Shown here: positions 6,919 to 16,067 of the stretch, piece by piece
How positions within the stretch are numbered: position 1 is the stretch's first letter
How the letters are laid out: the number at the start of each line of letters is the position of its first letter
DNA from: Peptacetobacter sp.
Lineage (GTDB): Bacteria > Bacillota > Clostridia > Peptostreptococcales > Peptostreptococcaceae
Assembly: GCF_029264495.1 (NCBI RefSeq)
Contig: NZ_JARIBH010000023.1
Coordinates: 1 to 35,243, forward strand
Reading direction: 5' to 3'
Length of the DNA stretch: 35,243 nt
The notes under the pieces: generated by a model
What the model saw: only the letters and a program-made list of their open reading frames with translations
Told to the model about the DNA's origin: nothing
The model's database searches: none
Made by a program: the position numbers and the translations under genes

Positions 6919-8349
6919 TTATACATTTATTTCACTATCTACATCTTTATCGTCCTTATATCTATCTAAAACTGGATTAACTTCATTTTTTATAAATTCA
7001 TCTACTTGCATAGGAGCACATCCTACATATTTTTCTGGTTTAAGTATTTCATTTAATTCTTCAAGAGTAACTCCAAACATATCATCTTTTGCAATTCTCT
7101 CTATTAAATCATTTTTCTTTCCTTCTACTTTAACCATTTTACCAGCTTCTAATGAATGTAATCTTATTCTTTCATGTAAATCTTGTCTATTTCCACCTTT
7201 TCTAACGGCATCCATCATTATATTCTCAGTTGCCATAAATGGAAGTTCACTCATTAATCTCTGTTCTATAACTTTAGGATAAACAACTAATCCATCTGCA
7301 ACATTGAAATATAGACTAAGGATACTATCTACTGCAAGAAATGCTTCTGGTATACTTATTCTTTTATTTGCTGAATCATCAAGAGTTCTTTCAAACCATT
7401 GAGTTGCCGTAGTTATAGCTGGATTTAATGCATCTACCATTACATATCTAGATAAAGCTGCTATTCTTTCACTTCTCATTGGATTTCTTTTATATGCCAT
7501 TGCTGATGAGCCTATTTGTTTCTTTTCAAAAGGTTCTTCTATTTCTTTTAAGTGTTGTAATAGTCTTATATCATTTGAAAATTTTGTAGCTGATTGAGCG
7601 ATTCCTGATAATATATTAAGAACTTTGCTATCTATTTTTCTAGTATATGTCTGTCCTGAAACAGCTATAGCCTTATCGTATCCCATTTTTTCAACTATTT
7701 TTTTATCAAGTTCTTTTACTTTTTCATAGTCTCCTTCAAATAATTCAAGGAATGATGCTTGAGTACCTGTAGTTCCTTTTGAACCAAGAAGTCTCTTATC
7801 TGATAAGAAATGTTCTATTTCTTCTAAATCATATAATAAATCTTGTATCCATAATGTAGCCCTTTTACCTACAGTAGTAGGCTGAGCTGGTTGGAAGTGT
7901 GTAAATCCTAAAGTTGGAAGAGATTTATATTCATCAGCAAATTTTGCAAGTGCTTTTATAGTCATTACTAGTTTTGTTCTTACAAGTTGCATCCCTTCAT
8001 ACATTAATATTAAATCTGTATTATCTCCAACATAACAAGAAGTTGCTCCTAAATGTATTATTCCAGCTGCTTTTGGGCATTGTTGTCCATAAGCATACAC
8101 ATGAGACATTACATCGTGTCTAACTTCTTTTTCTCTAGCTACTGCTACATCATAATTTATATCATCTTTATGTGATTTTAATTCATCTATTTGTTCCTTA
8201 GTTATTTCTAATCCTAATTCCATTTCAGATTCAGCTAAAGCTATCCATAATTTTCTCCATGTACGGAATTTCTTGTCATTAGAAAAATTTTGTTTCATTT
8301 CTTTACTTGCATAACGTGAAGTTAATGGTGACTGATATATTTCGTTCAT
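6919..8349 (-). CDS. purB: adenylosuccinate lyase
   Basis: 476-residue member of the fumarase/aspartase superfamily, acting twice in purine synthesis (SAICAR to AICAR plus fumarate, adenylosuccinate to AMP plus fumarate). The signature loop SSAMAYKRNP is at 281-290 (the usual form is GSSxMPxKxNP). RHD at 77-79 and TH at 150-151 match conserved active-site regions. A GGAGG site precedes the ATG. It is the last gene of the purA-purF-carA-carB-purB series, 96 bp after carB with a hairpin in the gap. Closed by the bidirectional terminator. Confidence 0.95.
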   Translation of the reverse strand: MNEIYQSPLTSRYASKEMKQNFSNDKKFRTWRKLWIALAESEMELGLEITKEQIDELKSHKDDINYDVAVAREKEVRHDVMSHVYAYGQQCPKAAGIIHLGATSCYVGDNTDLILMYEGMQLVRTKLVMTIKALAKFADEYKSLPTLGFTHFQPAQPTTVGKRATLWIQDLLYDLEEIEHFLSDKRLLGSKGTTGTQASFLELFEGDYEKVKELDKKIVEKMGYDKAIAVSGQTYTRKIDSKVLNILSGIAQSATKFSNDIRLLQHLKEIEEPFEKKQIGSSAMAYKRNPMRSERIAALSRYVMVDALNPAITTATQWFERTLDDSANKRISIPEAFLAVDSILSLYFNVADGLVVYPKVIEQRLMSELPFMATENIMMDAVRKGGNRQDLHERIRLHSLEAGKMVKVEGKKNDLIERIAKDDMFGVTLEELNEILKPEKYVGCAPMQVDEFIKNEVNPVLDRYKDDKDVDSEINV

Positions 8350-8382
8350 AATATCCTCCGTTTTTATTTATTTTTAAAATAG

Positions 8383-8428
8383 AAACTACATAGATGCTTA
8401 GTCCTAAAAACTCTCATCTATGTAGTTT
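8383..8428 (-). terminator. hairpin between carB and purB
   Basis: A perfect 14-bp stem (8383-8396 with 8415-8428) with an 18-base loop. Read on the minus strand it is followed by TCTATTTT, a poor U-run, so it may act as a partial terminator or as an mRNA stability or processing element that lowers or insulates purB expression relative to carB. Confidence 0.55.
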
Positions 8429-8445
8429 TCAATTCTTTTAATATT

Positions 8446-11400
8446 TTATTTGTATATTGAATTTATGTCTACAAGTCTTGTATTTTCTTCAGAATAATGA
8501 CTTAATAAACTTTCTGCTAAGGCATTTGCTGTATCTATTGAAGTTAAACAAGGTACTGAATAATCTATTGCTTTTCTTCTTATTTTAACACTATCTCTTG
8601 TAGGTATTCTTCCTTTTGATGAAGTAGATATTACATATTTAACTTTTCCAGTTTCGATAAGCTCACTTGTAGTATTTTTATCTGATTCATGAATTTTGTT
8701 AACTATTGCTATATCCATTCCTTCTTTTTTAAGTACTTCTGCAGTTCCTTTTGTAGCATATAATTTAAATCCTAATCTTTCAAATTTTTCTGCTACTTCG
8801 GCTATTTCTGCTTTATCACTATCTTTAACAGATATAAATACTCCACCATCTTTTTCCATATGGTATCCTGCTGCTGCTAATCCTTTAAATACTGCTTCTT
8901 TTAAATTTCTACCTATACCTAAAACTTCTCCTGTAGATTTCATTTCAGGTCCTAAGTGTACATCTAAATCTATTAATTTTTCGAATGAGAATACAGGTAC
9001 TTTTGCTGCAAAATATTTTTGTCCTTTGAATAAACCTGTTCCATATCCCATATCTTTTATTTTTTCTCCTAACATAGCTCTTACAGCTAGTTCAACCATA
9101 GGTACTCCTGATATTTTACTTAAATATGGTATTGTACGTGAAGATCTTGGATTAACTTCTATTACATATATTTTTCCATCATATATAACATATTGTATAT
9201 TTACAAGACCTTTAGTTTTTAAAGATACTGCTAGTTGTTTTGAGTATTCAACTATTTTTTCTTTTAATTTTTCACTAATATTCCATGAAGGACAAACAGC
9301 TATAGAGTCTCCTGAGTGAACTCCTGCTCTTTCTATATGTTCCATTATCCCTGGAATTAATATTTCTTCTCCATCACATATAGCGTCTACTTCAACTTCG
9401 ACACCCATCATATATTTGTCTATTAATATAGGGTTATCTTTTTTATTAGATTTTAAAATTATTTCCATATATTCTTTTATATCATCATCGCCAAATGCAA
9501 TTATCATATTTTGTCCACCAAGTACATACGATGGTCTCATTAATACTGGATATCCTAATTCATTTGCAGCTTTTAATGCTTCTTCTTCTGTAAGAACTGT
9601 ATGTCCTTGAGGTCTTTTTATATGTAAAGATTCTAATAATTCATCAAATCTTTCTCTATCTTCTGCCATATCTATGCTTTCCGCACTAGATCCTATGACA
9701 TTTATTCCTTGACTTTCTAGGAACTTAGTTAAGTTTATAGCTGTCTGTCCTCCAAATGCTACTACTACTCCATATGGTTTTTCAGTATTCATAACATTCA
9801 TTACATCTTCTGGTGTAAGTGGTTCAAAATAAAGTCTATCAGCTGTATCAAAGTCAGTTGATACTGTTTCTGGGTTATTATTTATTATAACAACATCGAA
9901 TCCTGCTTTTTTAAGAGCCCATACACAATGTACTGCTGAATAATCAAATTCTATACCTTGACCTATTCTTATAGGCCCTGAACCTATTACTACTACTGTT
10001 TTTCTTTCTCTTATTCCTGTTCTTTCTATAAATTCATCTGCTTCATTAATTTCATCACAGCAACTATAGAAATATGGTGTTTCAGCTTTAAACTCTCCAG
10101 CACAAGTATCTACCATTTTAAATGAAGCTGGTGCTGAATAATTTACTTTTTCCCCACTTATTCTTTCTATTGTAGAATCAAGGAAACCATATTTTTTTGC
10201 TAATTTATAAGTAGATTCATCTATATTTCCTTTTTCTATTTTAACTTCTAATTCTGCTATATTTTTCATTTTATATAAGAACCAGTTGTCTACTTTTGTT
10301 ATTTCATGTATATCTTCACAAGCAACTCCTCTTTTTAATGCTTCGTATATTACAAATACTCTTTCATCATTACATACATGAAGTGCTTTTTTTATTTCAT
10401 CATCTGTATATTTAGCTACTTTTGGTAAAGTACAACAATCTGTTTTATTTTCAGATCCCCTTACTGCTTTCATAAGAGCTGTTTCAAAGTTTTGACCTAT
10501 CGCCATTACTTCTCCTGTTGCTTTCATCTGTGTTCCTAATTCTCTTTTTGCATATACAAATTTATCAAATGGCCATTTAGGGAATTTAACTACAACATAA
10601 TCAAGAGCTGGCTCAAAGCAAGCATATGTTTTTTTAGTTATTTCATTTTTTATTTCATCTAATCTATATCCTAATGCTATTTTTGCTGCAACTTTTGCTA
10701 TTGGATATCCTGTAGCTTTAGATGCAAGAGCTGATGATCTAGAAACCCTTGGATTTACTTCTATTACTGCATATTCATCACTATTTGGATTTAGTGCAAA
10801 CTGACAGTTACATCCACCTTCAACACCCATTGAATCAACTATTTTTATAGCTGCTGTTCTAAGCATTTGGTATTCTTTGTCTGCAAGTGTTACTGCTGGA
10901 GCTATTACTATACTATCTCCTGTATGTACTCCAACTGGGTCAAAGTTTTCCATTGAACAAACAGTTATAGAATTTCCTGCTCCATCTCTTACAACTTCAA
11001 ATTCTATTTCTTTCCAACCAGATATACATTTTTCTACTAATATCTGTGTTATTGGTGATAATCTTAGTCCATTTTCTGCTATCTTTTTAAATTCTTCTTC
11101 AGTGTATGCGATTCCACCACCGCTTCCACCTAAAGTAAATGCTGGTCTAACTATTACTGGATATCCTATTTTTCTTGCAAATTCAACTGCAGAATCTAAA
11201 TCTTCTACTATTTCTGAAGGTATTACTGGTTGTCCAATTTCTATCATAGTATCTTTGAACATCTGTCTATCTTCTGCTTTGTCTATTGTTTCAGGGTCAG
11301 CACCTAAAAGTCTAACTCCCATTTCATCTAAATATCCTTCTTTTGCTAACTGCATTGAAAGTGTTAATGCAGTTTGTCCACCTAATGTAGATAATATACT

Positions 11401-11652
11401 ATCAGGTCTTTCTTTCTCTATTATTCTCTTAAGAGTAGCTACAGTAAGCGGTTCTATATATATCTTGTCCGCCATAGTATTATCTGTCATTATTGTCGCT
11501 GGATTTGAGTTTACAAGTATTACTTCTTTTCCATCTTCCTTTAATGCTTGACAAGCTTGTGTTCCTGAATAATCGAATTCTGCTGCCTGTCCTATAACTA
11601 TTGGACCTGATCCTATTAAAAGTACTTTTTTTATATCATTATTTTTAGGCAT
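8446..11652 (-). CDS. carB: carbamoyl-phosphate synthase, large subunit
   Basis: 1068-residue synthetase subunit making carbamoyl phosphate from bicarbonate, ammonia and two ATP for pyrimidine and arginine synthesis. Two homologous ATP-grasp halves are visible: GSGPIVIGQAAEFDYSG near residue 14 repeats as GSGPIRIGQGIEFDYS near 555, and VNPRVSRSSALASK repeats as VNPRSSRTIPYLSK. The C-terminal 130 residues are the MGS-like allosteric domain. The ATG overlaps the carA stop by one base (TAATG), so translation is coupled, and the Shine-Dalgarno GGAAGGAG lies inside the end of carA. No separate arginine-type paralogue is seen in the window. Confidence 0.97.
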   Translation of the reverse strand: MPKNNDIKKVLLIGSGPIVIGQAAEFDYSGTQACQALKEDGKEVILVNSNPATIMTDNTMADKIYIEPLTVATLKRIIEKERPDSILSTLGGQTALTLSMQLAKEGYLDEMGVRLLGADPETIDKAEDRQMFKDTMIEIGQPVIPSEIVEDLDSAVEFARKIGYPVIVRPAFTLGGSGGGIAYTEEEFKKIAENGLRLSPITQILVEKCISGWKEIEFEVVRDGAGNSITVCSMENFDPVGVHTGDSIVIAPAVTLADKEYQMLRTAAIKIVDSMGVEGGCNCQFALNPNSDEYAVIEVNPRVSRSSALASKATGYPIAKVAAKIALGYRLDEIKNEITKKTYACFEPALDYVVVKFPKWPFDKFVYAKRELGTQMKATGEVMAIGQNFETALMKAVRGSENKTDCCTLPKVAKYTDDEIKKALHVCNDERVFVIYEALKRGVACEDIHEITKVDNWFLYKMKNIAELEVKIEKGNIDESTYKLAKKYGFLDSTIERISGEKVNYSAPASFKMVDTCAGEFKAETPYFYSCCDEINEADEFIERTGIRERKTVVVIGSGPIRIGQGIEFDYSAVHCVWALKKAGFDVVIINNNPETVSTDFDTADRLYFEPLTPEDVMNVMNTEKPYGVVVAFGGQTAINLTKFLESQGINVIGSSAESIDMAEDRERFDELLESLHIKRPQGHTVLTEEEALKAANELGYPVLMRPSYVLGGQNMIIAFGDDDIKEYMEIILKSNKKDNPILIDKYMMGVEVEVDAICDGEEILIPGIMEHIERAGVHSGDSIAVCPSWNISEKLKEKIVEYSKQLAVSLKTKGLVNIQYVIYDGKIYVIEVNPRSSRTIPYLSKISGVPMVELAVRAMLGEKIKDMGYGTGLFKGQKYFAAKVPVFSFEKLIDLDVHLGPEMKSTGEVLGIGRNLKEAVFKGLAAAGYHMEKDGGVFISVKDSDKAEIAEVAEKFERLGFKLYATKGTAEVLKKEGMDIAIVNKIHESDKNTTSELIETGKVKYVISTSSKGRIPTRDSVKIRRKAIDYSVPCLTSIDTANALAESLLSHYSEENTRLVDINSIYK

Positions 11653-12722
11653 TATATTTCTACTCCTTCCATTAAGCTTATAAATCTATCAAATAAATAT
11701 GCTGTATCTTGTGGGCCACCACATGCTTCTGGATGGAACTGTACAGAAAATACTGGCATATCAGTGTATTTTATACCTTCACAAGTATCATCATTTACAT
11801 TAGTGAATAGTAATTCTGCATTTTGAGGTAATTTTTCATTACTTACTGCATATCCATGATTTTGGCTTGATACATATATTCTTCCTGTAGTAAGATCTTT
11901 AACTGGTTGGTTTCCACCTCTATGTCCATATTTTAATTTTTCAGTTGTTCCTCCCTGAGAAAGAGCTAAAAGCTGATGACCTAAACATATTCCAAATGTA
12001 GGAATATTAGCCTTACATAGTTCTTTCAATTCAGATATTATTTTTACATTATCTTTTGGATCTCCAGGTCCATTTGATAACATTATTCCATCTGGATTTA
12101 GTGATTTTATTTCTTCAGCTGTTGTAGATGCTGGTACAGTTGTTACATTACAACCTCTTTTTAATAATTCTCTTCTTATATTTCTTTTTGCACCAAAATC
12201 CCATAATACTACATTATATTTTCCATTTTCTACTTTATCAGTAAATGTTTTATCACAAGTTACTGCTTCTACCATATCAAAATATTCAACTTCTATTTTT
12301 TCGTCTTTATTTATAGGTTCAGAAGTTATTTTAGCTTTCATAGTACCATGTTCTCTAAGTATTCTTGTTAATTCTCTAGTATCTATTCCATATACTCCTG
12401 GTATATCTTTCTTTTTAAGATATTCATCTATTGTTCCTCCACATCTGTAATTAGATGGATTTTCACAATATTCCCTAACAACATATGCTTTTACAAAAGA
12501 TGAATCACTTTCTGCATCTTCTTCTATAATTCCATAATTTCCTATTAGTGGAAATGTTTGAACTACTATCTGACCACAATAACTAGGGTCTGTTAATGTT
12601 TCAAGATATCCTGTCATACCAGTAGTAAATACTATTTCACCTGTTATTTCTTTTTCCCGTCCAAAAGATTTTCCTTCGAAAATTCTTCCATTTTCAAGAA
12701 TTAAGTTTACTTTCTTATCCAA
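11652..12722 (-). CDS. carA: carbamoyl-phosphate synthase, small (glutaminase) subunit
   Basis: 356-residue amidotransferase subunit that releases ammonia from glutamine for CarB. The N-terminal CPSase small-chain domain (1-150) is followed by a class I glutamine amidotransferase domain with nucleophile C246 in FGICLGHQ and the partner residues H330 and E332 in QFHPE. The start is TTG (12720-12722), eight bases after AGGAGG; no in-frame ATG fits the family N-terminus better. Only 17 bp separate it from the purF stop, so purF, carA and carB form a tight operon that couples purine and pyrimidine supply. Confidence 0.96.
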   Translation of the reverse strand: MDKKVNLILENGRIFEGKSFGREKEITGEIVFTTGMTGYLETLTDPSYCGQIVVQTFPLIGNYGIIEEDAESDSSFVKAYVVREYCENPSNYRCGGTIDEYLKKKDIPGVYGIDTRELTRILREHGTMKAKITSEPINKDEKIEVEYFDMVEAVTCDKTFTDKVENGKYNVVLWDFGAKRNIRRELLKRGCNVTTVPASTTAEEIKSLNPDGIMLSNGPGDPKDNVKIISELKELCKANIPTFGICLGHQLLALSQGGTTEKLKYGHRGGNQPVKDLTTGRIYVSSQNHGYAVSNEKLPQNAELLFTNVNDDTCEGIKYTDMPVFSVQFHPEACGGPQDTAYLFDRFISLMEGVEI

Positions 12723-12740
12723 TGTTAATTCCTCCTTTTT

Positions 12741-14144
12741 TTACTCAAACTGTGTTTTACTATAATTATCTATAATAAGCGGATAATTTCCATCAAAACA
12801 TCCTGTACAGAACTCTCTTTTACTATTCTTACAAGCATTTTTTAATCCTTCTATACTTATAAATCCTAATGAATCCGCTCCTATACTTTTTCTTATTTCA
12901 TCTAATGTCATCTTATTGGCAATTAAATTTTCTTCATTATCTATATCTGTACCAAAGTTACAAGTATGTTTAAACATTGGAGAAGATACTAACATGTGTA
13001 CTTCCTTAGCTCCTGCCTGTCTTACATTTTGTATTATCTTAGCACTTGTAGTACCTCTGACAATAGAATCATCGATTAATATAACCCTCTTATTCTTTAA
13101 ATTACTTGCAAGAGGATTTAACTTTAACTTAACTGCTTTTTCTCTCTGTTCTTGAGTTGGAAATATAAAACTTCTTCCTATATATCTATTTTTTACAAAC
13201 CCAAACTCAAATGGTATATTACTTTCTTTTGAATATCCAATAGCAGCTTCTATTCCACTGTCTGGTACTCCACATACTACATCTGCATCTATTTTGAATT
13301 GCTTTGCAAGTTCTTTTCCCATATTTATTCTAGCATCATATACATTTAAATTATCTATATTTGAGTCAGTTCTAGCAAAATACACATATTCAAATATGCA
13401 AGATCCCTTTTTTTCTTTTTCTAAAATTATTTTACTTTCTATAGAGAGGTCTTCATTTATTATGACCATCTCTCCTGGTTCTACATCTCTTACTAACTCA
13501 TAGTTTACGCTGTCAAAAGCACAACTTTCTGATGATACAGCAATTCCATTTTTACCTTTTCCTATACATAAAGGTCTAAATCCCCAACCATCTCTTATAG
13601 CTATTAATTTATTTTCAGATGTCATTATAACTAATGAAAAAGCTCCTTTTAGTCTGTTGACAGATTTTATTATAGCTTTTATCTCATCTTCTTCTGTAAG
13701 CATTTCAAAAGCTATGAGTTTTGCTATAGATTCACTATCATTTGTCGATCTGAATATACAGCCTTTTGATTCAAGCTCTTTTCTTATTTCCATGGAATTT
13801 ACTATATTACCATTATGTGCTACTGCCAATCTTCCCCTTAAATACTCTGCCAATATTGGCTGGGTATTTGATTTTGAATTAGATCCTGTTGTAGAATATC
13901 TAACATGACCGATTGAAACTTCTGCACTTCCTAAATCATTTATATCTTTATGAGAAAAAACTTCATTTACTAATCCTTTATTTTTAAATAAATTTATTTT
14001 TTCTCCTATTAATGATGCTATTCCTGCACCTTCTTGCCCTCTGTGTTGAAGTGCCATTAGTGCAGAGTGTGTCATTGTCGCAGAATCATTATCCTTTGTT
14101 CTTATTCCAAAAACTCCACATTCTTCTCTTAATTTTTCTAACAT
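12741..14144 (-). CDS. purF: amidophosphoribosyltransferase
   Basis: 467-residue first enzyme of de novo purine synthesis (PRPP plus glutamine to phosphoribosylamine). An eight-residue propeptide (MLEKLREE) precedes C9, the expected N-terminal nucleophile after self-processing, in the Ntn-hydrolase glutaminase domain. The C-terminal phosphoribosyltransferase domain has the PRPP motif VILIDDSIVRGTT. Cysteines in KGSCIF, FKHTCNFG and REFCTGCFDGN match the 4Fe-4S ligands of the Bacillus-type, oxygen-labile enzyme. AGAGGA lies before the ATG. Other de novo purine genes (purE, C, D, H, L, M) are not in this window. Confidence 0.95.
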   Translation of the reverse strand: MLEKLREECGVFGIRTKDNDSATMTHSALMALQHRGQEGAGIASLIGEKINLFKNKGLVNEVFSHKDINDLGSAEVSIGHVRYSTTGSNSKSNTQPILAEYLRGRLAVAHNGNIVNSMEIRKELESKGCIFRSTNDSESIAKLIAFEMLTEEDEIKAIIKSVNRLKGAFSLVIMTSENKLIAIRDGWGFRPLCIGKGKNGIAVSSESCAFDSVNYELVRDVEPGEMVIINEDLSIESKIILEKEKKGSCIFEYVYFARTDSNIDNLNVYDARINMGKELAKQFKIDADVVCGVPDSGIEAAIGYSKESNIPFEFGFVKNRYIGRSFIFPTQEQREKAVKLKLNPLASNLKNKRVILIDDSIVRGTTSAKIIQNVRQAGAKEVHMLVSSPMFKHTCNFGTDIDNEENLIANKMTLDEIRKSIGADSLGFISIEGLKNACKNSKREFCTGCFDGNYPLIIDNYSKTQFE

Positions 14145-14221
14145 TTAATATTCCTCTTTTATATAACCTTATTTATAAAATCATACATTTTTATAAATTC
14201 CACAATAATTTCTTTTAAATA

Positions 14222-14259
14222 CGGGATACGAACTATAAAAATATATAGAACATATCCCG
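14222..14259 (-). repeat. inverted repeat between purA and purF
   Basis: CGGGATACG (14222-14230) pairs with CATATCCCG (14251-14259) with one G-U, and the inner CTATA/TATAG arms (14233-14237, 14244-14248) add five pairs across a 2x2 internal loop. No U-run follows on either strand, so it is not a standard terminator. It could be an RNA stability or processing signal or an operator. There is no convincing promoter between it and purF. Confidence 0.5.
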
Positions 14260-14289
14260 CACTTTTAAATCTTTTAGTCAGTGCAATTA

Positions 14290-15570
14290 TTAGTCTGGTA
14301 TAACTATATATTCTTCTCTTTCAGCACCAACTGAAACATATTTTATTTTACAACCTACAGCTTTTTCTATATATTTTACATATTCTATAGCTGCTTTTGG
14401 TAATTCTTCTAATTTTCTACAACCAGATATATCTTCATGCCATCCTTCAACATATTCATAAACTGGTTTAGCATTATCTAATTTTTCTCCTATTGGGAAA
14501 ACATCTAATTCTTTTCCATCTACAGTATATCCAGTACAAACTGGTATTTTATCCATATATGAAAGAACATCTAATTTAGTTAAAGCAATTTCATCTGCTC
14601 CTTGCATTCTTACCCCATATTTTGATGCTAAAACATCAAATCCACCAACTCTTCTTGGTCTACCTGTAGCTGCTCCATATTCATTTCCAGCTTTTCTTAA
14701 ATGTTCTGCATCATCTCCAAATAATTCAGCTGTAAAAGGTCCTTCTCCTACACAAGTTGAATATGCTTTCATTATACCTACAGTTAAATCTAATTTTCTG
14801 TTTGGTACACCAGCACCTATTGGAGCATAAGAAGCTATTGTTGATGAAGAAGATGTAAATGGATATATACCGAAATCTATATCTCTTAATGCACCTAACT
14901 GTGCTTCAAACATTACATTTTTACCTTTTTCTGCAGCTTCATTTATGAAAAGACCTGTATCACATATATAATCTTTTAATTCATATCCGTACTCTTTTAT
15001 CCATGCAAAAATTTCTTCAGCATCTAATTTTTCTGCTCCGTATCCTTTTTCTATGAAAAGATTTTTCCAATTAACTATACCTTCTATTTTTGATTTTAGA
15101 GATTCTTCACTATCTAATAAATCTCCCATTCTTATACCTTTTTTCATGTATTTATCTCCATATACAGGAGCTATGCCTCTTCTTGTTGATCCATATTTTG
15201 CATCTTTTAATCTTTCTTCTTCTAGACAGTCTTGTTGTACATGATAAGGTGTACAAATTATTGCTCTATCACTTATTTTTAAGTTCTCTGGAGTTATTTT
15301 TATTCCAGCTTCTCTTAATCTTCCCATTTCTCCATGAAGATGTTTTAAATCTATTACAACACCGTTCCCCATAACATTTACAACATCTTCTCTTAAAATT
15401 CCAGATGGAAGTAAATTAAGTACAAACTTACCTTTTTCATTTATTACTGTATGTCCCGCATTGTTTCCACCCTGATATCTTACAACTACATCGTAATCTT
15501 CAGAAAGTAGGTCTACCATTCTACCTTTTCCTTCGTCTCCCCAGTTTATTCCTGTTATTGCTGTTAACAT
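14290..15570 (-). CDS. purA: adenylosuccinate synthetase
   Basis: GTP-dependent enzyme joining IMP and aspartate to adenylosuccinate, the first step to AMP; PurB acts next. From the chosen start it has 426 residues. The P-loop region reads TGINWGDEGKGR (6-17) with expected catalytic D12, where most bacteria have QWGDEGKGK, and H40 sits in GGNNAGHT. The frame is open to a TTG at 15579, but the ATG at 15570 fits the family N-terminus and lies about ten bases after AGGAAGG, while the upstream GTG and TTG are too close to that site. It is the first gene after the attenuator-like leader at 15697-15825 and probably leads into purF-carA-carB-purB. Confidence 0.93.
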   Translation of the reverse strand: MLTAITGINWGDEGKGRMVDLLSEDYDVVVRYQGGNNAGHTVINEKGKFVLNLLPSGILREDVVNVMGNGVVIDLKHLHGEMGRLREAGIKITPENLKISDRAIICTPYHVQQDCLEEERLKDAKYGSTRRGIAPVYGDKYMKKGIRMGDLLDSEESLKSKIEGIVNWKNLFIEKGYGAEKLDAEEIFAWIKEYGYELKDYICDTGLFINEAAEKGKNVMFEAQLGALRDIDFGIYPFTSSSSTIASYAPIGAGVPNRKLDLTVGIMKAYSTCVGEGPFTAELFGDDAEHLRKAGNEYGAATGRPRRVGGFDVLASKYGVRMQGADEIALTKLDVLSYMDKIPVCTGYTVDGKELDVFPIGEKLDNAKPVYEYVEGWHEDISGCRKLEELPKAAIEYVKYIEKAVGCKIKYVSVGAEREEYIVIPD

Positions 15571-15696
15571 ATTCACCAATCCTTCCTATCGCTTTTTCGA
15601 TAATAATTGTATTTACTATTTTTTATAATATTTCCGTACAATCTAAAATTTACAAATATTATTTTAAGAAAATAAATATATTTGATAAATTCCCTC

Positions 15697-15774
15697 AAAA
15701 AAAGTGTTTACCAAAGATAAGTATAAACATTATTCTTTAAATTAGAAAAACACCTCTCTTTCTTTGATAAACAC
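15697..15774 (-). terminator. attenuator-like terminator in the purA leader
   Basis: On the minus strand GTGTTTATCAAAG (15774-15762) pairs with CTTTGGTAAACAC (15716-15704), 13 pairs with one G-U, followed directly by TTTTTTT (15703-15697). It lies between the purA promoter (15825-15796) and the purA gene, so it would stop leader transcripts unless an alternative fold or a factor prevents it. A second GGTGTTT in the loop (near 15755-15749) could compete for part of the 3' arm. Confidence 0.75.
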
Positions 15775-15795
15775 CCTCCTATTTAAATACATATT

Positions 15796-15825
15796 ATTAT
15801 ATCATTCATTTTACTTATCTGTCAA
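15796..15825 (-). promoter_or_regulatory. purA promoter
   Basis: TTGACA (15825-15820), an 18-bp spacer and TATAAT (15801-15796) on the minus strand: both hexamers are perfect. It predicts a start near 15789 and a leader of roughly 220 bases before purA. Confidence 0.85.
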
Positions 15826-16067
15826 TCTAGGGAAATTGTTTACTAAATCTTTATTTACATTATATCTAAATTTATTTAAAGAATCTTATTATTTGCTTTT
15901 TAAAATCAAATTATTTTTTAATAATTTATAATATTATTTATAATTAACAATTCTATATAGTTAGAATTATCGATATTATTTATACAAAAAAAGAATATTG
16001 AATTTTAATTTCAATATTCTTTATAATCTATATTAAATTTTATAATCTCTATTATTAATTATTAACT
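15826..16067. other. AT-rich gap upstream of the purA promoter
   Basis: Apart from the terminator at 15986-16022, nothing is recognised. No ORF or conserved RNA motif is visible. Confidence 0.5.
15986..16022 (-). terminator. terminator of the 20473-16068 operon
   Basis: A 13-bp stem (15990-16002 with 16010-16022), a seven-base loop and a T-run on the minus strand (15991-15986). It closes the six-gene unit upstream and separates it from the purA promoter. Confidence 0.88.

Noticed and set aside
8696-9319. Long plus-strand frames opposite carB, adhE, purF and others
   Set aside because: They are shadows of well-recognised genes on the other strand and lack ribosome sites or family features.
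14222-14260. PurR box (CGAAC) in the purA-purF gap
   Set aside because: ATACGAACTAT resembles a half-box, but the second copy is in direct rather than inverted orientation, and the sequence is better explained as a hairpin arm.
15742-15793. 16-codon ORF at the start of the purA leader
   Set aside because: Its ATG falls upstream of the predicted transcript start, and the codons show no purine-related logic.
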